Of a stretch of 64,000 nucleotides of DNA, positions 23,001-31,155 are shown piece after piece. Each line of letters opens with the position of its first letter. Position 1 is the stretch's first letter. The notes beneath the pieces are model-generated. The model saw only the letters and a program-made list of their open reading frames with translations. It was not told the DNA's origin and did no database searches. The stretch lies in the NCBI RefSeq assembly GCF_932274485.2, contig NC_065881.2, forward strand, positions 85,066,702 to 85,130,701, read 5' to 3'. The stretch is from Patella vulgata (Eukaryota > Mollusca > Gastropoda > Patellidae). Made by a program: the position numbers and the translations under genes.

Positions 23001-25501
23001 TATATATTCATCTGTCTTTACATCCGGTCTCTATACACAAGTCTTTCATAATCATCCGGTCTCTATACACAAGTCTTTCATTTACATCAGACCTCTCAAC
23101 ACAAGTCTTAACGAAATAGTGTGCTATGAGAGAAATTTGCCTGGACAGTGGCACTACAGCATATTCTTATTTCAAATTCCAACTGTTATTGGTTCTTTTA
23201 CATGAATGGCAGTGTGTACACTGGATCTTGTTTATTTTGTCCTATCCAGGTAACTAGACACTGTTTGGGCTAAAGTTGCAATTTCATATTTTTAAGTTAT
23301 ATTTTTAAAATTTATTAAAATAAAGCCTTAAAATAGATGGTATCCATAAACAGTCCTACCTTGTTAAAGAATAATCCTATTAATCCTATAATTTGCTATT
23401 GCCAGTTGAGAAATTGGCAAAAATATCATTTTCAACTTCAAATTCAAACATCTGAAGATAGCTATTCCATGGGGAGAATAGAAAAACAAGGGAGGAAATT
23501 GTGTTATTATTTCCGTTGTGAAGATTTTTAAGAGGGAGAATAATACCTATGATCGTATGATATTGAGTGGACAACCTACTGAGCAAAAGACAGAAATAAT
23601 TATGTTTTGACTTTCTTAGAAAATATGAAATTATCGCTTTAAACATATTTCATTACCATAAAGTAAAATGATTAGACAAATATTACATAAACTTATAAAA
23701 ACATCAATTCCTTCATAATTTCATGAAATTATTCAAGATAACAAAAGGTACAAAATAAATCTTTGGAAAATTGGACCCATCAGATGGCACCGAGACTTGA
23801 ATATGGTCTCGTCATGTTAATTAATGTCTAATTAATAATAATTTAGATAACATCAGGCTCCTCCATTTTTGGCTCAAATCAAAATATGGCTGAACTGTTC
23901 TAATCTATTTAATATCGGAGAAATCCGATGCCATAGAGAGTCGATTATGGTCTGGATAAGTTAATTAATGTCTAATTAATAATTTATATAACATTTCAAG
24001 CCTTAAAAAAGATCTGCAATAGGCAGATTTAGCTCTTGTATAATGTATGTTTAAATCTGCATCAGCTGTGGAAATGAAACGAAGTAGGGTTTAACATCCT
24101 ACTTTTCTGTGTATCATAACGTCTGTCATTGAGTCGACTGGTGTGGTTTCGAATCCCCGGTTGTACGTGGCAAGGAGTAGGGTCGCCCGTCCAACCTCGT
24201 GGGTTTTCTCCAGGGCCTCCGATTTCCTCCCACTGCTAAAGATCCCTACGCGCAAGCGAATTATGTAAATAAAATTAAAACCATATGTTAGTCCCGAAAT
24301 GTCCTAGTTTGTGTCAAGTGGACGTTAAACCCCATCTCTCTCTCTCTCTGTCTCTCTCTCTCTGTCTCTCTCTCTCTCTGTGGTTTCGCATCCCCGGTTG
24401 TACGTGACAAGGAGTAGGGTCGCCTGTCCAACCTCGTGGGTTTTCTCCGGGGCCTCCGATTTCCTCCCACTGCTAAAGACCCCTATGCGCAAGCGAATTA
24501 TGTAAATAAAATTAAAACCATATGTTAGTCTCGAAATGTCCTAGTTTGTGTCGAGTGGACGTTAAACCCCATTTCTGTCTCTCTCTCTCTCTGTGTGTCT
24601 CTCTCTCTCTCTCTCTCTAGTTTGATTTCTACTGTCAGGGGATCTTTAACGTGCCGCCAGACCCTCCGTCATGAACCAGTGACAAGAGGAAACCCCACTG
24701 CAAAATCCTGAAGAGTGAAATTAATATTACTACAAGGACACTAAAATCGTCATTGTATATGTGACCCGCTCACTCGAAACCAGGCGTTTGTCGCACAACT
24801 TCATTTTGTACTAAGAACACAAAAGCGTAAACTGTGTGCCTTCTTGTTGCTGTGAATGAGCCAAACTCCAGACAAAACGACAAATTTAAAAAGAATTGCA
24901 TTTTTGGCAAGCTCATAGGCCATGGACTATTCAAATATGCTGCCAGCTCTATTTTCATAAAGAGGGGGGTTGGATGGCCGAATGATTAGCACGTGCGCGC
25001 TGTATCATAAGGCCTGTCATTGAGTCAACTGGCGCACCCGAATCCCCGGGTTGTACGTGACAAGTAGTAGGGTCGTCTGTCCAACCTTGTGGATTTTCTC
25101 CGGGTCCTCCAATTTCCTCCCACTGGCAGCTAAAGACCACTACGCGCAAGCGAATTATTGAAATGACTAAGTTTTGTTTTTGAGTGAACGTTAAACCCCA
25201 TTTCCCTCTTTTCCCTCTCTATTTTCATAAAGATGACCTAGAGCCTGGTTTTCTGGGAGCGGCTTACATATGGTGTTAACGATACAATTTAATTTTATCA
25301 TCATTTATTTCAGAAAATCCCTGCCCTCAACAAGGAAGTGTTTTGAGTATAAAATTAAGTGAAGATGACGAACTTGTTCAGCAGACGGATGGGAATAAAA
25401 AGATTATGATAGCAGACACATATTTCCAGATGAACTATTTAACGGGTGAATGGAAACGGTTTAAGAAATATCGTGAGAAAACTACGCCTGTTGTTAGCTG
25501 A
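10582..25501 (+). CDS. NELFA: NELFA, negative elongation factor A (11 coding exons)
   Basis: Coding span of a complete nuclear gene; exons are listed separately. NELF-A is a subunit of the NELF complex, which with DSIF holds RNA polymerase II in promoter-proximal pause. Joined exons give about 539-542 residues (human 528). Recognised blocks in order: LWLHNKLGSTDDLW at the N terminus; DSDPWVTMVAEMLR; MLPLECQF; HFTLKRKPKSATLKRELLQKS; SKEAKRRKKQA with the basic patch; TPDYAAGLM; a Gln/Pro/Ala-rich low-complexity middle; the conserved SLTREQM...ARPEKALILGFMAGSR-type block; and the C-terminal QMNYLTGEWKRFKKY. Exon phases agree throughout and all junctions are GT-AG. The start ATG at 10,582 gives MAAGDTALW, aligning with the human N terminus. 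A TTTGCAG ending at 10,567 just upstream could be the acceptor of an untranslated exon. All introns carry repeats; no coding damage is seen. Confidence 0.95.
10783..11479. other. NELFA intron 1, unique part
   Basis: No repeat or RNA gene is recognised in this first part of a 1.9-kb intron. Confidence 0.4.
11480..11758 (+). repeat. Probable LINE 3' end with (ATT)n tail
   Basis: The stretch ends GGCAGGCCTCCTGGCCTAAT, then CCCTTTGAAAATAAAG and (TTA)n. That ending is common for 3' fragments of CR1-like or RTE-like LINEs and their SINEs. The left limit is a guess and no coding part is present. Confidence 0.45.
11945..12135 (+). repeat. Degenerate tandem repeat, about 45-bp unit
   Basis: About four decayed units of the type TACATGTACCAAGTACTAAG followed by GGTTAACTG and a GTAGTCTATAT link, in NELFA intron 1. 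Confidence 0.6.
12396..12606 (-). repeat. SINE-A with shortened 3' part
   Basis: Inverted copy in NELFA intron 1. The head and B box are present, but the segment between the tail and the TTATTTCAATAATTCGC block is missing. Confidence 0.8.
12683..12854 (+). CDS. NELFA: NELFA coding exon 2
   Basis: Residues 68-124 plus one base, flanked by TTTGTAG and GTAAGT. Encodes DSDPWVTMVAEMLRMYPSTG, closely matching the vertebrate DSDPWVLMVADILKSFPDTG block. Confidence 0.95.
12885..13135 (+). repeat. 20-bp minisatellite in NELFA intron 2
   Basis: About 13 units of AAAAACAAGTCATAATTACT with G/C variants; the first and second halves repeat a similar order of variants, showing a higher-order duplication. 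It abuts the MITE that follows. Confidence 0.85.
13136..13561 (+). repeat. MITE with long perfect terminal inverted repeats
   Basis: The first 65 or so bases (from CACTGTAACCCAGGTATC) return as an essentially perfect reverse complement at about 13,495-13,561. About 125 bases of the left half are also directly duplicated inside. TAC lies on both sides and may be a 3-bp target duplication. No coding capacity. Confidence 0.85.
13569..13738 (+). repeat. MITE-2 copy (palindromic, about 160 bp)
   Basis: MITE-2 has inverted ends of the form GGGCCCTGTTTCACGAAA running on through TTAACTAAGATAAAAT. This copy is a diverged member, GGGCCCTTATTCACGAAA at one end and its near complement at the other. Others lie near 30.8, 53.6 and 63.6 kb. 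Confidence 0.75.
14034..14325 (+). repeat. AT-rich minisatellite abutting NELFA exon 3
   Basis: About 14 units mixing AAAGTATATATTGTCATGTAAT and AAAGGGTTGCCATGTAAT. The last unit runs into the TATTTGTATTTTCAG acceptor of exon 3, so the repeat forms the end of the intron. Methionine/Leu/His-rich open frames on the other strand are repeat translation. Confidence 0.85.
14332..14493 (+). CDS. NELFA: NELFA coding exon 3
   Basis: Residues 125-178 plus one base, with MLPLECQF and HFTLKRKPKSATLKRELLQK, nearly word for word the vertebrate sequence. Donor is AAAT|GTAAGA; the split codon completes as Ser, giving the conserved LLQKS. Confidence 0.95.
14621..14889 (+). repeat. SINE-A, full length
   Basis: In NELFA intron 3, same strand as the gene; short TC tail. 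Confidence 0.85.
15000..15149 (+). repeat. SINE-B 3' fragment, diverged
   Basis: Retains AATAAGAGTAGGACGTAG-like body, ATTTCCCTCATA, and GACATTTAATCCCATTTCATTTC at the end. Confidence 0.65.
15180..15265 (+). repeat. MITE-1 deletion derivative
   Basis: Only the two ends are kept: ATTATGTAAGATTTAGATAA, then GACCTGCAATAG and CAGATTTAGCTCTTACATAA. Confidence 0.6.
15465..15554 (+). CDS. NELFA: NELFA coding exon 4
   Basis: Residues 179-208 plus one base: NEVSNNRKNN... to FVKKMDDSS. The end matches the vertebrate LLRKMDTTT. Flanked by AACAG and GTAAGT. Confidence 0.9.
15555..16227. other. NELFA intron 4, no recognised feature
   Basis: No repeat family of this window is recognised in the first 670 bases of the intron; the open frame near 15,888-16,148 has no recognisable domain. 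Confidence 0.4.
16228..16495 (+). repeat. SINE-A, full length
   Basis: In NELFA intron 4, same strand; G-run head at 16,228 and a short TC tail. Confidence 0.85.
16585..16733 (+). CDS. NELFA: NELFA coding exon 5
   Basis: Residues 209-258. TPLKGLPSRTPLPSGYRTPS aligns with vertebrate TTPLKGIPKQAPFRSPTAPS and the GNRTPIPPSR stretch; ends KKEGGIK before GTACCT. Confidence 0.93.
16805..17069 (+). repeat. SINE-A with internal deletion
   Basis: In NELFA intron 5; lacks part of the B-box region and the CGCAAGCGAA segment; (TC)n tail of about 30 bases. Confidence 0.8.
17200..17263 (+). CDS. NELFA: NELFA coding exon 6
   Basis: Residues 259-279 plus one base: FLDIGEQPIGSKEAKRRKKQ. Matches the vertebrate LLDISEL...GREAKRRRKT; the basic patch may aid nuclear import or nucleic-acid contact (inference). 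Confidence 0.93.
17632..17974 (+). repeat. SINE-B, full length with a 22-bp target duplication
   Basis: Starts GGGATCACGGTGGCTAAGTG. The 22 bases at 17,610-17,631 recur at 17,975-17,996 with one difference, giving a clear target-site duplication in NELFA intron 6. The body lacks the segment before CGTGTACAC. Confidence 0.92.
18022..18299 (-). repeat. SINE-C, tRNA-derived
   Basis: A third SINE family, inverted. In sense it begins with a G run (17 C on this strand, 18,280-18,297), then GACCTAGTGGTCTAAAGTGC (A-box region), GTTTCGATCCC (B box), and it ends near GGACTTTAAACAC. A relative lies at 47,944-48,115. Confidence 0.7.
18377..18652 (+). repeat. SINE-A inserted just before NELFA exon 7
   Basis: Full copy with CACTATTT on both sides (18,369-18,376 and 18,659-18,666) as target duplication. 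Its TC tail ends about 25 bases before exon 7. Confidence 0.9.
18679..18809 (+). CDS. NELFA: NELFA coding exon 7
   Basis: Residues 280-323: DVEAMEQQRKEKEASIAAG, a Thr-rich stretch and the conserved TPDYAAGL. Acceptor TTCTTCTAG, donor GTAAGT. Confidence 0.93.
18810..19620. other. NELFA intron 7, no recognised feature
   Basis: AT-rich; two stretches (about 19,170-19,260 and 19,380-19,480) share TGACTGGCAGTG and related wording, suggesting an old duplication. Confidence 0.35.
19622..19855 (+). repeat. 28-bp minisatellite in NELFA intron 7
   Basis: About eight units of AGCCCTGTGTGGAGATGGTT followed by AAGTGTAAT, with G/T variants. Confidence 0.9.
20007..20136 (+). CDS. NELFA: NELFA coding exon 8 (two possible donors)
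   Basis: Residues 324-366: a Ser/Thr/Pro/Val-rich linker (TTSIPLSASTPAYVPSATS). Two in-phase donors lie nine bases apart: G|GTAATA after 20,127 and G|GTTAGT after 20,136. Both join exon 9 in the same phase and differ by three residues. Confidence 0.85.
20183..20325 (+). repeat. SINE-A 3' fragment
   Basis: Begins TTGTACGTGACAAGGAGTAG and lacks the head and an internal segment; TC tail at 20,312-20,325. Confidence 0.8.
20331..20682. other. NELFA intron 8 spacer
   Basis: No recognised element. Short complementary pieces (GCAATTCTGTCAATT and CTGACAATTGAGC) are present but not convincing as a repeat. Confidence 0.3.
20686..20912 (+). repeat. SINE-A, head missing
   Basis: Starts at GGTTGAGTCAACTGG in the body; B box, core and TC tail present. 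Confidence 0.85.
21176..21417 (+). CDS. NELFA: NELFA coding exon 9
   Basis: Residues 367-447. Gln-rich (NLQQQLQQQLGQSQ) then Pro/Ala-rich (QPPAPPAPAAPP), ending KKALSLT, which matches vertebrate KKNLSLT. Low-complexity linker as in other NELF-A proteins. Confidence 0.95.
21497..21524 (+). repeat. (ATA)n microsatellite
   Basis: About nine AAT units in NELFA intron 9. Confidence 0.9.
21740..21940 (+). repeat. MITE-3 copy, left part
   Basis: MITE-3 begins near ACAGATCTATATTTCGTTTT, runs through GGCTTACACTACATGAAGAT and GACCCTATGACGTCAGACAT, and ends, in fuller copies, with an inverted form of its start. Here the right end is missing. Confidence 0.7.
22057..22431 (-). repeat. SINE-B, inverted, with 12-bp target duplication
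   Basis: GCTCCCTGAATC occurs at 22,045-22,056 and 22,432-22,443. The tail (GAAAT repeats) is at the left. Part of the body (ATCCGAACGACTAGACAGCT) is duplicated in tandem. The A-box end is cut short. Confidence 0.88.
22620..22719 (+). CDS. NELFA: NELFA coding exon 10
   Basis: Residues 448-480 plus one base: REQMIEAQEMFRDSNKVSRP then EKALILGFMAGSR, nearly identical to the vertebrate block and the strongest identifier of the gene. Confidence 0.97.
22861..22980 (+). repeat. Hairpin with about 50-bp arms
   Basis: Bases 22,861-22,914 pair with 22,929-22,980 (GTGAATAACATATTTTATTT against its complement, and AAGCAAGAAAAC against GTTTTCTTGCTT) around a short loop. It starts about 140 bases after the exon 10 donor; a weaker stem (AGTGGAATA / TATTCCACT) lies between. 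Confidence 0.8.
23115..23265 (-). repeat. SINE-B core fragment
   Basis: Inverted core: TAGTGTGCTATGAGAGAAAT, CCTGGACAGTGGC, then TTCTTTTACATGAATGGCAG. Confidence 0.65.
23274..23638 (+). repeat. MITE-4 copy (TTAA-type)
   Basis: Terminal inverted repeats of the form AGTTNCAATTTCATATTTT. Right flank is TTAA, left flank CTAA. Closely related to 51,086-51,373, where the boundaries are exact. Confidence 0.85.
23925..24053 (+). repeat. MITE-1 right-end fragment
   Basis: Ends with GGCAGATTTAGCTCTTGTAT and AATGTATGTTTA. A second partial stretch (about 23,795-23,860) repeats the ATTAATGTCTAATTAATAAT segment. Confidence 0.75.
24110..24362 (+). repeat. SINE-A, first of a head-to-tail pair
   Basis: 5'-truncated; starts near CTGTGTATCATAACG and ends in (TC)n with G interruptions. 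Confidence 0.85.
24378..24620 (+). repeat. SINE-A, second of a head-to-tail pair
   Basis: Begins at GGTTTCGCATCCCC within the tail of the preceding copy; both share the unusual GAATTATGTAAATAAAAT variant, so this is likely a tandem duplication and not two insertions. Confidence 0.85.
24622..24715 (-). repeat. SINE-B core fragment
   Basis: Inverted: CTACTGTCAGGGGATCTTTA, then CCCTCCGTCATGAACCAGTG and ACAAGAGGAAACC. Confidence 0.6.
24962..25225 (+). repeat. SINE-A, nearly full length
   Basis: Head with six G at 24,963; part of the 3' body (AAATTAAACCATATGTTAGT) is missing. It lies 90 bases before the last NELFA exon. Confidence 0.85.
25314..25501 (+). CDS. NELFA: NELFA coding exon 11 and stop
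   Basis: Residues 481 to the end: ENPCPQQGSVLSIKLSEDDE, then IADTYFQMNYLTGEWKRFKK and YREKTTPVVS, stop TGA at 25,499-25,501. Aligns with the vertebrate C terminus (FEMNYATGQWTRFKKYKP). Confidence 0.97.
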
Positions 25502-25571
25502 TAGTTGATATATCGTGTTGTTTATTTGTATATAGAATCTGTATAGTGTACATATACATTATTGTTATAAA

Positions 25572-26445
25572 TACACAGGGACTTGTAGAGCAACTACCAA
25601 AAATACACAGGGGCTTGTAGGGCAACTACCAAATAAACAGGGGCTTGTAGGTCAACTACAGTTCATTAAATGCAGGGGATTGAAGGTCAACTACAATTTA
25701 TTAAACGCAGGGGCTTGTAGGGCAACTACAATTTATTAAACGCAGGGGCTTGTAGGTCAACTACAATTTATTAAACGCAGGTGCTTGTAGGTCAACATTA
25801 ATTCATTTAACATAGGGGCTTGTAGGTCAACTACAATTTATATAATAAACAGGGGCTTGTAGGTCAACTACAGTTCATTAAACGCAGGGGTTTGAAGGTC
25901 AACTACAATTTATTAAACGCAGAGGCTTGTAGGTCAACATTAATTCATTAAACGCAGGGGCTTGTAGGGCAACTACAATTTATATAATAAACAGGGGCTT
26001 GTAGGTCAAATACAGTTCATTAAACGCAGGGGTTTGAAGGTCAACTACAATTTATTAAACGCAGGGGCTTGTAGGTCAACATTAATTCATTAAACGCAGG
26101 GGCTTGTAGGGCAACTACAATTTATATAATAAACAGGGGCTTGCAGGTCAAATTCCGTTCATTAAACGCAGTGGTTTGAAGGTCAACTACAATTTATTAA
26201 ACGCAGGGGCTTGTAGGTCAACTACAATTTATTAAAGGCGGGGCTTGTAGGTCAACTACCATTTAATTAATAAACAGGGGATAGTAGGTCAAATACAGTT
26301 CATATAATAAACAGGGGCTTGTAGGTCAACTACAGTTCATTAAATGCAGGGGTTTGAAGGTCAACTACAATTTATTAAATGCAGGGGCTTGCAGGTCAAT
26401 TACAATTTATTAAACGCAGGGGCTTGTCGGTCAACAACTATGTAT
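25572..26445 (+). repeat. 35-bp minisatellite at the NELFA 3' end
   Basis: About 25 units of AGGGGCTTGTAGGTCAACTA followed by CAATTTATTAAACGC, with higher-order blocks of four to five unit variants. It starts about 70 bases past the stop codon and so probably lies in the 3' UTR or just beyond it. Many units carry AATAAAC or similar, which could give poly(A)-signal-like sites. Confidence 0.9.
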
Positions 26446-26494
26446 AAAACACTGATAAGGAAACGAGGTCCACTCTGTACATATTAGAATTTAC

Positions 26495-26690
26495 TAAAAT
26501 GGCCCAACATGGCCAGTCAGATTGTATTAACCTATGCCCAGCATGGCCAGTCAGAGGTTTTAACATAACCTATGCCCAACATGGCCAGTCAGAGGTTAAT
26601 AACCTATGCCCAACATGGCCAGTCAGAGGGTAATACCCTATGCCAAGCATGGCCAGTCAGAGGGTGATAATAAAAACCCAACATGGCTGC
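26495..26690 (+). repeat. 33-bp minisatellite
   Basis: About six units of CATGGCCAGTCAGAGGTTAA plus CCTATGCCCAA. Confidence 0.85.
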
Positions 26691-26984
26691 CTGGATGGTG
26701 AGAATCGGATTCAGACCAGTTATTTGATAATCTCACTTACATGTACTTAGTCACAGCATAATTTTATTTTTTAAAGAGATTTTCCATGTCACAAGCATTT
26801 GTTTTTAACTGTTTAAAACTTTGATCTTATTATTTGTAAACAAATTCAAGTCACTGTTTTTAATTTCATATTATTAATCAGATGTGTTATTTGCCCTGCA
26901 TTCAATCTAACATTGAACCCTGAAAACCTCCTTTGAATTAGCATATATGGAACTTTATTAAAACTCAATTGAAACTCGCATACG
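26691..26984. other. Spacer after NELFA, nothing recognised
   Basis: AT-rich, no repeat or gene seen. Confidence 0.4.
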
Positions 26985-27262
26985 GGGGGGGGGGGGGGGT
27001 GTTGGATGGTCGAATGGTTAGCATAAGACCTGTCATTGAGTCAACTGGCGTGGCTTCGAATCTACGGTTGTACGTGACAAGGAGTAGGGTCACCTGTCCA
27101 ACCTCGTGGGTTTTCTCCGGGTCCTCCGGTTTCCTCCCACTGCTAAACATCCCTACGCACAAGCGAATTATTGAAATAAAATTAAACCATATGTTAGTCC
27201 CGAAATGACCTAGTTTGTGTTGAGTGGATGTTAAACCTCATTTCTCTCTCTTTGTCTCTCTG
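26985..27262 (+). repeat. SINE-A with 15-base G run at head
   Basis: Homopolymer at 26,984-26,999, then TTGGATGGTCGAATGGTTAGC; a short deletion between A and B boxes. Confidence 0.88.
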
Positions 27263-27307
27263 AAACTTGCATACAAGAATTCAGAAATGATAAAGATATT
27301 TTAATTT

Positions 27308-27685
27308 AAATCAATATGATTAAAATACAGATCTATATTTCGTTTTGTTTTTTTATACTTTAGATGGCCTACACTACATGAAGATCTGACCGGTTGTAGC
27401 AATAGGTCGCGTCATACGAGAGGCTTTTGACCTATGACATCAGACATTTGATTAACAAATCGGCATTGATTTTACTAGTGGATTACCCACAGTTCTGTGC
27501 AAAAAACGCCTAAAGCTGGCCGTAACAGACCGTTTCATTGGCTAATAGCTCACATCATTCAGAACACGATAATGATAACAACTGTTCCAGATCCTAGTGT
27601 AGTAAAGACAAGTAAAACGAAATTTTGAACTATAAAAAACGAAACGAAATAAGATATGTGTTTTAATCGGATTGAATTTAAAGTA
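27308..27685 (+). repeat. MITE-3, full length
   Basis: Left end (TCAATATGATTAAAATACAG, ATCTATATTTCG) and right end (GAAACGAAATAAGATATGTG, TTTTAATCGGATTGA) form inverted repeats of about 50 bases with scattered mismatches. Internal TGACATCAGACATTTGATTA is shared with the copies near 21.8 and 32.8 kb. Confidence 0.8.
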
Positions 27686-27958
27686 AGTTTAATGTAATTC
27701 TTCATGAAAAAATCCCCTGTATGTGTCTAGGTGTATTTCTCATTCAATTAAGCGTTGCGACATCAAAGCAGTGTTAATAGTTGTACCAAGTCCCTGTGTA
27801 TAATCTGTCACATTTGTTATTACTCTTCAATAAAAAGACACAGCATTGAGAAGTTCATCTCTGATCGTTATTTTGAATTTCTTGTAAACAACAATATTGC
27901 AAACTACGACATTGTTAAAGTAGAATCTCTAAAAGTAATATCAGTCTAAAAATAGACT

Positions 27959-28240
27959 GGGGGGGGGGGATGGCCGAATGGTTAGCATGTGGGCGTTGTA
28001 TTATAAGGTCTGTCATTGAGTCAACTGGCGTGGTTTTCGATTCCCCACTTGTCCGTGACATGAAGTAGAGTCACCTGTCCAACCTCATGGATTTTTTCCG
28101 AGATCTCCGGTTACCTCCCACTGCTAAAGACCCCTACACGCAAGTAAATTATTGAAATAAAAAAAAAAAACATAAGTTAGTCCCGAAATGACCTGGTTTG
28201 TGGCGTGTGGATGTTAAACCCCATTTTTCTCTCTATTCAC
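27959..28240 (+). repeat. SINE-A with 10-base G run at head
   Basis: Full-length copy, somewhat diverged, with an A run replacing part of AAATTAAACC. Confidence 0.85.
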
Positions 28241-28434
28241 TATTTACAAAGATATGGTGAACTAAAAAATTCCCCAAATTCAGGATTCTCTGTATACAAT
28301 AAACAAGTTTGACCTAAGTACAAGAGATTCTACCCTTGATATTTTGTTTTGGTTTTCTTAATCGAATTTTGAATAATCAATTTAAATACATTTAGTTTGA
28401 ATTAAGCCATTGATATTTAGATTGTGTTTACTTT

Positions 28435-28836
28435 TAAAGATACATTATGGAAGAATAAATAAAGAGCTGGCAGTTCTCACTATAATAGTTAAAAACTAGA
28501 TAATGAAAAGGGAATTTGCTGAAAATTTCAATCAAATTGATACATTCTGAACCGAATTTTTAGCATTGAATTTTCGGCCTAGCCTGGGTATTCATTACTA
28601 AAGTCGGTAGGATAAAAAACATAGTCTCGGTGGTTATCCATTTCATGATTTAATTATGAATGGAAGTCGAACAGCAAATCGGAACCTAATCCAATAAACA
28701 TCGCAGTCTAGCGATGCCATCGAGAGTTGATTATGGTCTGGATAAGTTAATTAATGTCAAATTAATAATTTAGATAATATTACAGGCCTAAAGAAAGACC
28801 TGCATTAGGCAGATTTAGCTCTTGCATGTATGTTTA
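28435..28836 (+). repeat. MITE-1, full length (402 bp)
   Basis: Starts TAAAGATACATTATGG and ends AGCTCTTGCATGTATGTTTA. Confidence 0.85.
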
Positions 28837-29241
28837 ATTAAATGATAAATGAGATATTGTTCGAAATATGTAAATAGCAATCGGCGGCTTTAATGTATGG
28901 TTTTATGAAAAGTCCCCTATATTTTTTTATTTCTACATGTAGTCTTTGTCGTCACTGTAAAGTTGATATCATTCACTTGTAAACACATGACTATTACTAA
29001 TGAAAATATCTGATACAAACAGATCGAAGTCTTCATTTTAAATGCATAATGGTTAGTTATCAGACAGTGGTCATGTAAAGACTGTGACTATTGAATGATA
29101 TATACAGCTATTGGTTTGGTTTGTGTATTCAATAGTTGTAGATATTAGGAATAGTCACACTTTTACAGGTGGATTCATACCTACTACCGTGTTATATCTA
29201 ACCACTTTCTATACATATTAAACATAAACATTAGTTTAGAG

Positions 29242-29576
29242 TAGTGGTTCTTAACCTTTATTTGCCAACGGGACACCTTGGAACGCATGAAAAACAAAAT
29301 GCGGCACACCCGCCTAAATATATATGAAAAATATTTGAATTTTGCAAAATAAAAACGTGGCAGGTCATAGACGGCATGCATCCGTAGACACGGACTAGTC
29401 ATACACACATAGAATGACTCAAACTAAATAAAAAAAAAACACAACTATAAACTTATCAGTAGACACCAGTGAAAGTCAATTGGGATCACGTGATATTTCG
29501 CATTGTCTTAGTGTGCCGTTCAAAACTTCGCGGCACACCTAGGAAGATCTCGCGGCACACTGGCTAAGAATCACTG
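29242..29576 (+). repeat. hAT-like non-autonomous element
   Basis: Left end TAGTGGTTCTTAACCTTTAT and right end GGCTAAGAATCACTG are inverted, and the inner CGGCACACC repeats are typical of Charlie/SPIN-like hAT elements. Flanks GTTTAGAG and ATTTAAAG agree at six of eight bases, fitting a decayed 8-bp target duplication. Confidence 0.75.
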
Positions 29577-29664
29577 ATTTAAAGTAATGAGAACTTGGGT
29601 GATTTAATGTAAAATATGTCCTAACTAAAATACCTGTCTCCGTAAGTAACGGTACCAGTTTCAC

Positions 29665-30020
29665 AGTGCGTGTTATTATTTGTATGACGTCAAGCTGATG
29701 ATGTATGATGTGTTATTACTTTTATGTCGTCAAGCTGATGTATGCCGTGTTATTACCTGTATGACGTCAAGCTGATGTATGACGTCCTATTATTTGTATG
29801 ACGCCAAGCTGATGTGTTATTTTCTGTATGACGTCAATCTGATGTATGACGTGTTATTATCTGTATGACGTCAAGCTGATGTATGACGGGTTATTACCTG
29901 TATGACGTCAAGCCGATGTATGACGTGTTAATAGTTGTATGACGTCAAACTGATGTATGACGTGTTATCTGTATGACGTCAAACTGATGTATGACGTGTT
30001 ATTACTTGTATGAAATCAAA
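29665..30020 (+). repeat. 37-bp minisatellite with CRE octamers
   Basis: About ten units of CTGTATGACGTCAAGCTGAT followed by GTATGACGTGTTATTAC. Seven units keep a perfect palindromic TGACGTCA, and most also have a TGACGTG half-site-like copy. TGACGTCA is the consensus for CREB/ATF bZIP factors; binding here is inference. Confidence 0.85.
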
Positions 30021-30751
30021 CTGATGTACATTGATATTGTCTGTTGATTGTCATAAAAACGAAGGATTTTAAAATAATGTTTTCATTAATCTTTGATTAT
30101 AAACAAACGTTTTAGGAATGGACTTCTTTTTGTCTGAAAATGATCAGACCTTTTTGATTTAGTTAAAGATAACACATCCGCCTTGGTTATTTGACAAATA
30201 CGGTATCAGTTATTCAGGCTATATCTATTTCAATTTGGTACATAATTGTTTAAATTCGGTATGCCACCCTCACCCCCTGGAGCCGACTCTGTGGTTGTCA
30301 AGACATTAAACGTCATTCGTTCTCCCAGCAAGGCCATGTTCAGTATTCAGATGGTTTCATTTCTTGCTGATAAATGACTTGGGAATCTTCTTGTACTGGT
30401 TTCCATGGTTATTGAATAACTATGAATATATTGTGTTGATCAGAGCCGAGATCAAATTTATACAAGCTTAGTATCTGGTCAACTACAGCAATGGTCGCCA
30501 TTTTTACATATTACACAATTATACAGAATATAAGTTATTTAAAAGATTTATTTTTGGCGACCACTTAAGTAGTTGGTGAGACGCTGTCTATATATGACTC
30601 TAGGTTCATCTAATGGTATTAAATTTAAAGAATTGAATTGTTTTAGTGAGAGGATTAGTGGAATATGTCAATCAGAAAATAATGATTTGTAAGATTGTAG
30701 CTTGTCATAATATAATATGTTTAAACTACATGCACAGACAGAACCTGGTCT
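30021..30751. other. Spacer, nothing recognised
   Basis: AT-rich, no open frame with a known domain and no repeat family from elsewhere in the window. Confidence 0.4.
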
Positions 30752-30907
30752 GGGCCTTGTTTCTCGAAATCTTAAAGATAAAATCCAAATTTTAGCAGAT
30801 ACTCCAATTTTGATTGGCTAAGCACTAAAATCAATCTAATATTATTATCCAACCAGATTACTAAAATTTGGATTTTATCTTAGTTAACGTTTCGTGAAAC
30901 AGGCCCT
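30752..30907 (+). repeat. MITE-2 copy
   Basis: GGGCCTTGTTTCTCGAAATC at the left; GTTTCGTGAAACAGGCCC at the right; the middle GATTGGCTAAGCACTAAAAT is shared with 63.6 kb. Confidence 0.85.
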
Positions 30908-30983
30908 TGTTTATATAAATAATAATACCACTACTTTAAAAGATTTATTATAAAGTTTTAATTCATGTCTTAATGTACTACTT

Positions 30984-31045
30984 AAAGATGAATTATGTAA
31001 GATTTAGATAAAGACTTAGTCGTTCTTGCTATCGAAGTGTGGATT
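30984..31045 (+). repeat. MITE-1 left-end fragment
   Basis: TTAAAGATGAATTATGTAAG then ATTTAGATAAAGACTTAGTC; the right part is not found. Confidence 0.55.
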
Positions 31046-31155
31046 ATCCGTTTTTTGACGTTAATCAATTAAATAATGTTGATTTTCTAATCCAATTAAT
31101 ATCCCAGTCAACCGATGGTAGACTTTAAACTCTATATCTTTCTATAATTTGCCTG

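Noticed and set aside
25572-26445. CRISPR-like array
   Set aside because: Units are contiguous near-identical tandem copies with no constant repeat separated by unique spacers, in a eukaryotic genome.
24955-28240. Possible tRNA genes at the A/B-box pairs
   Set aside because: The boxes lie in SINE heads with extended non-tRNA bodies, no complete cloverleaf or CCA-side acceptor pairing was seen.
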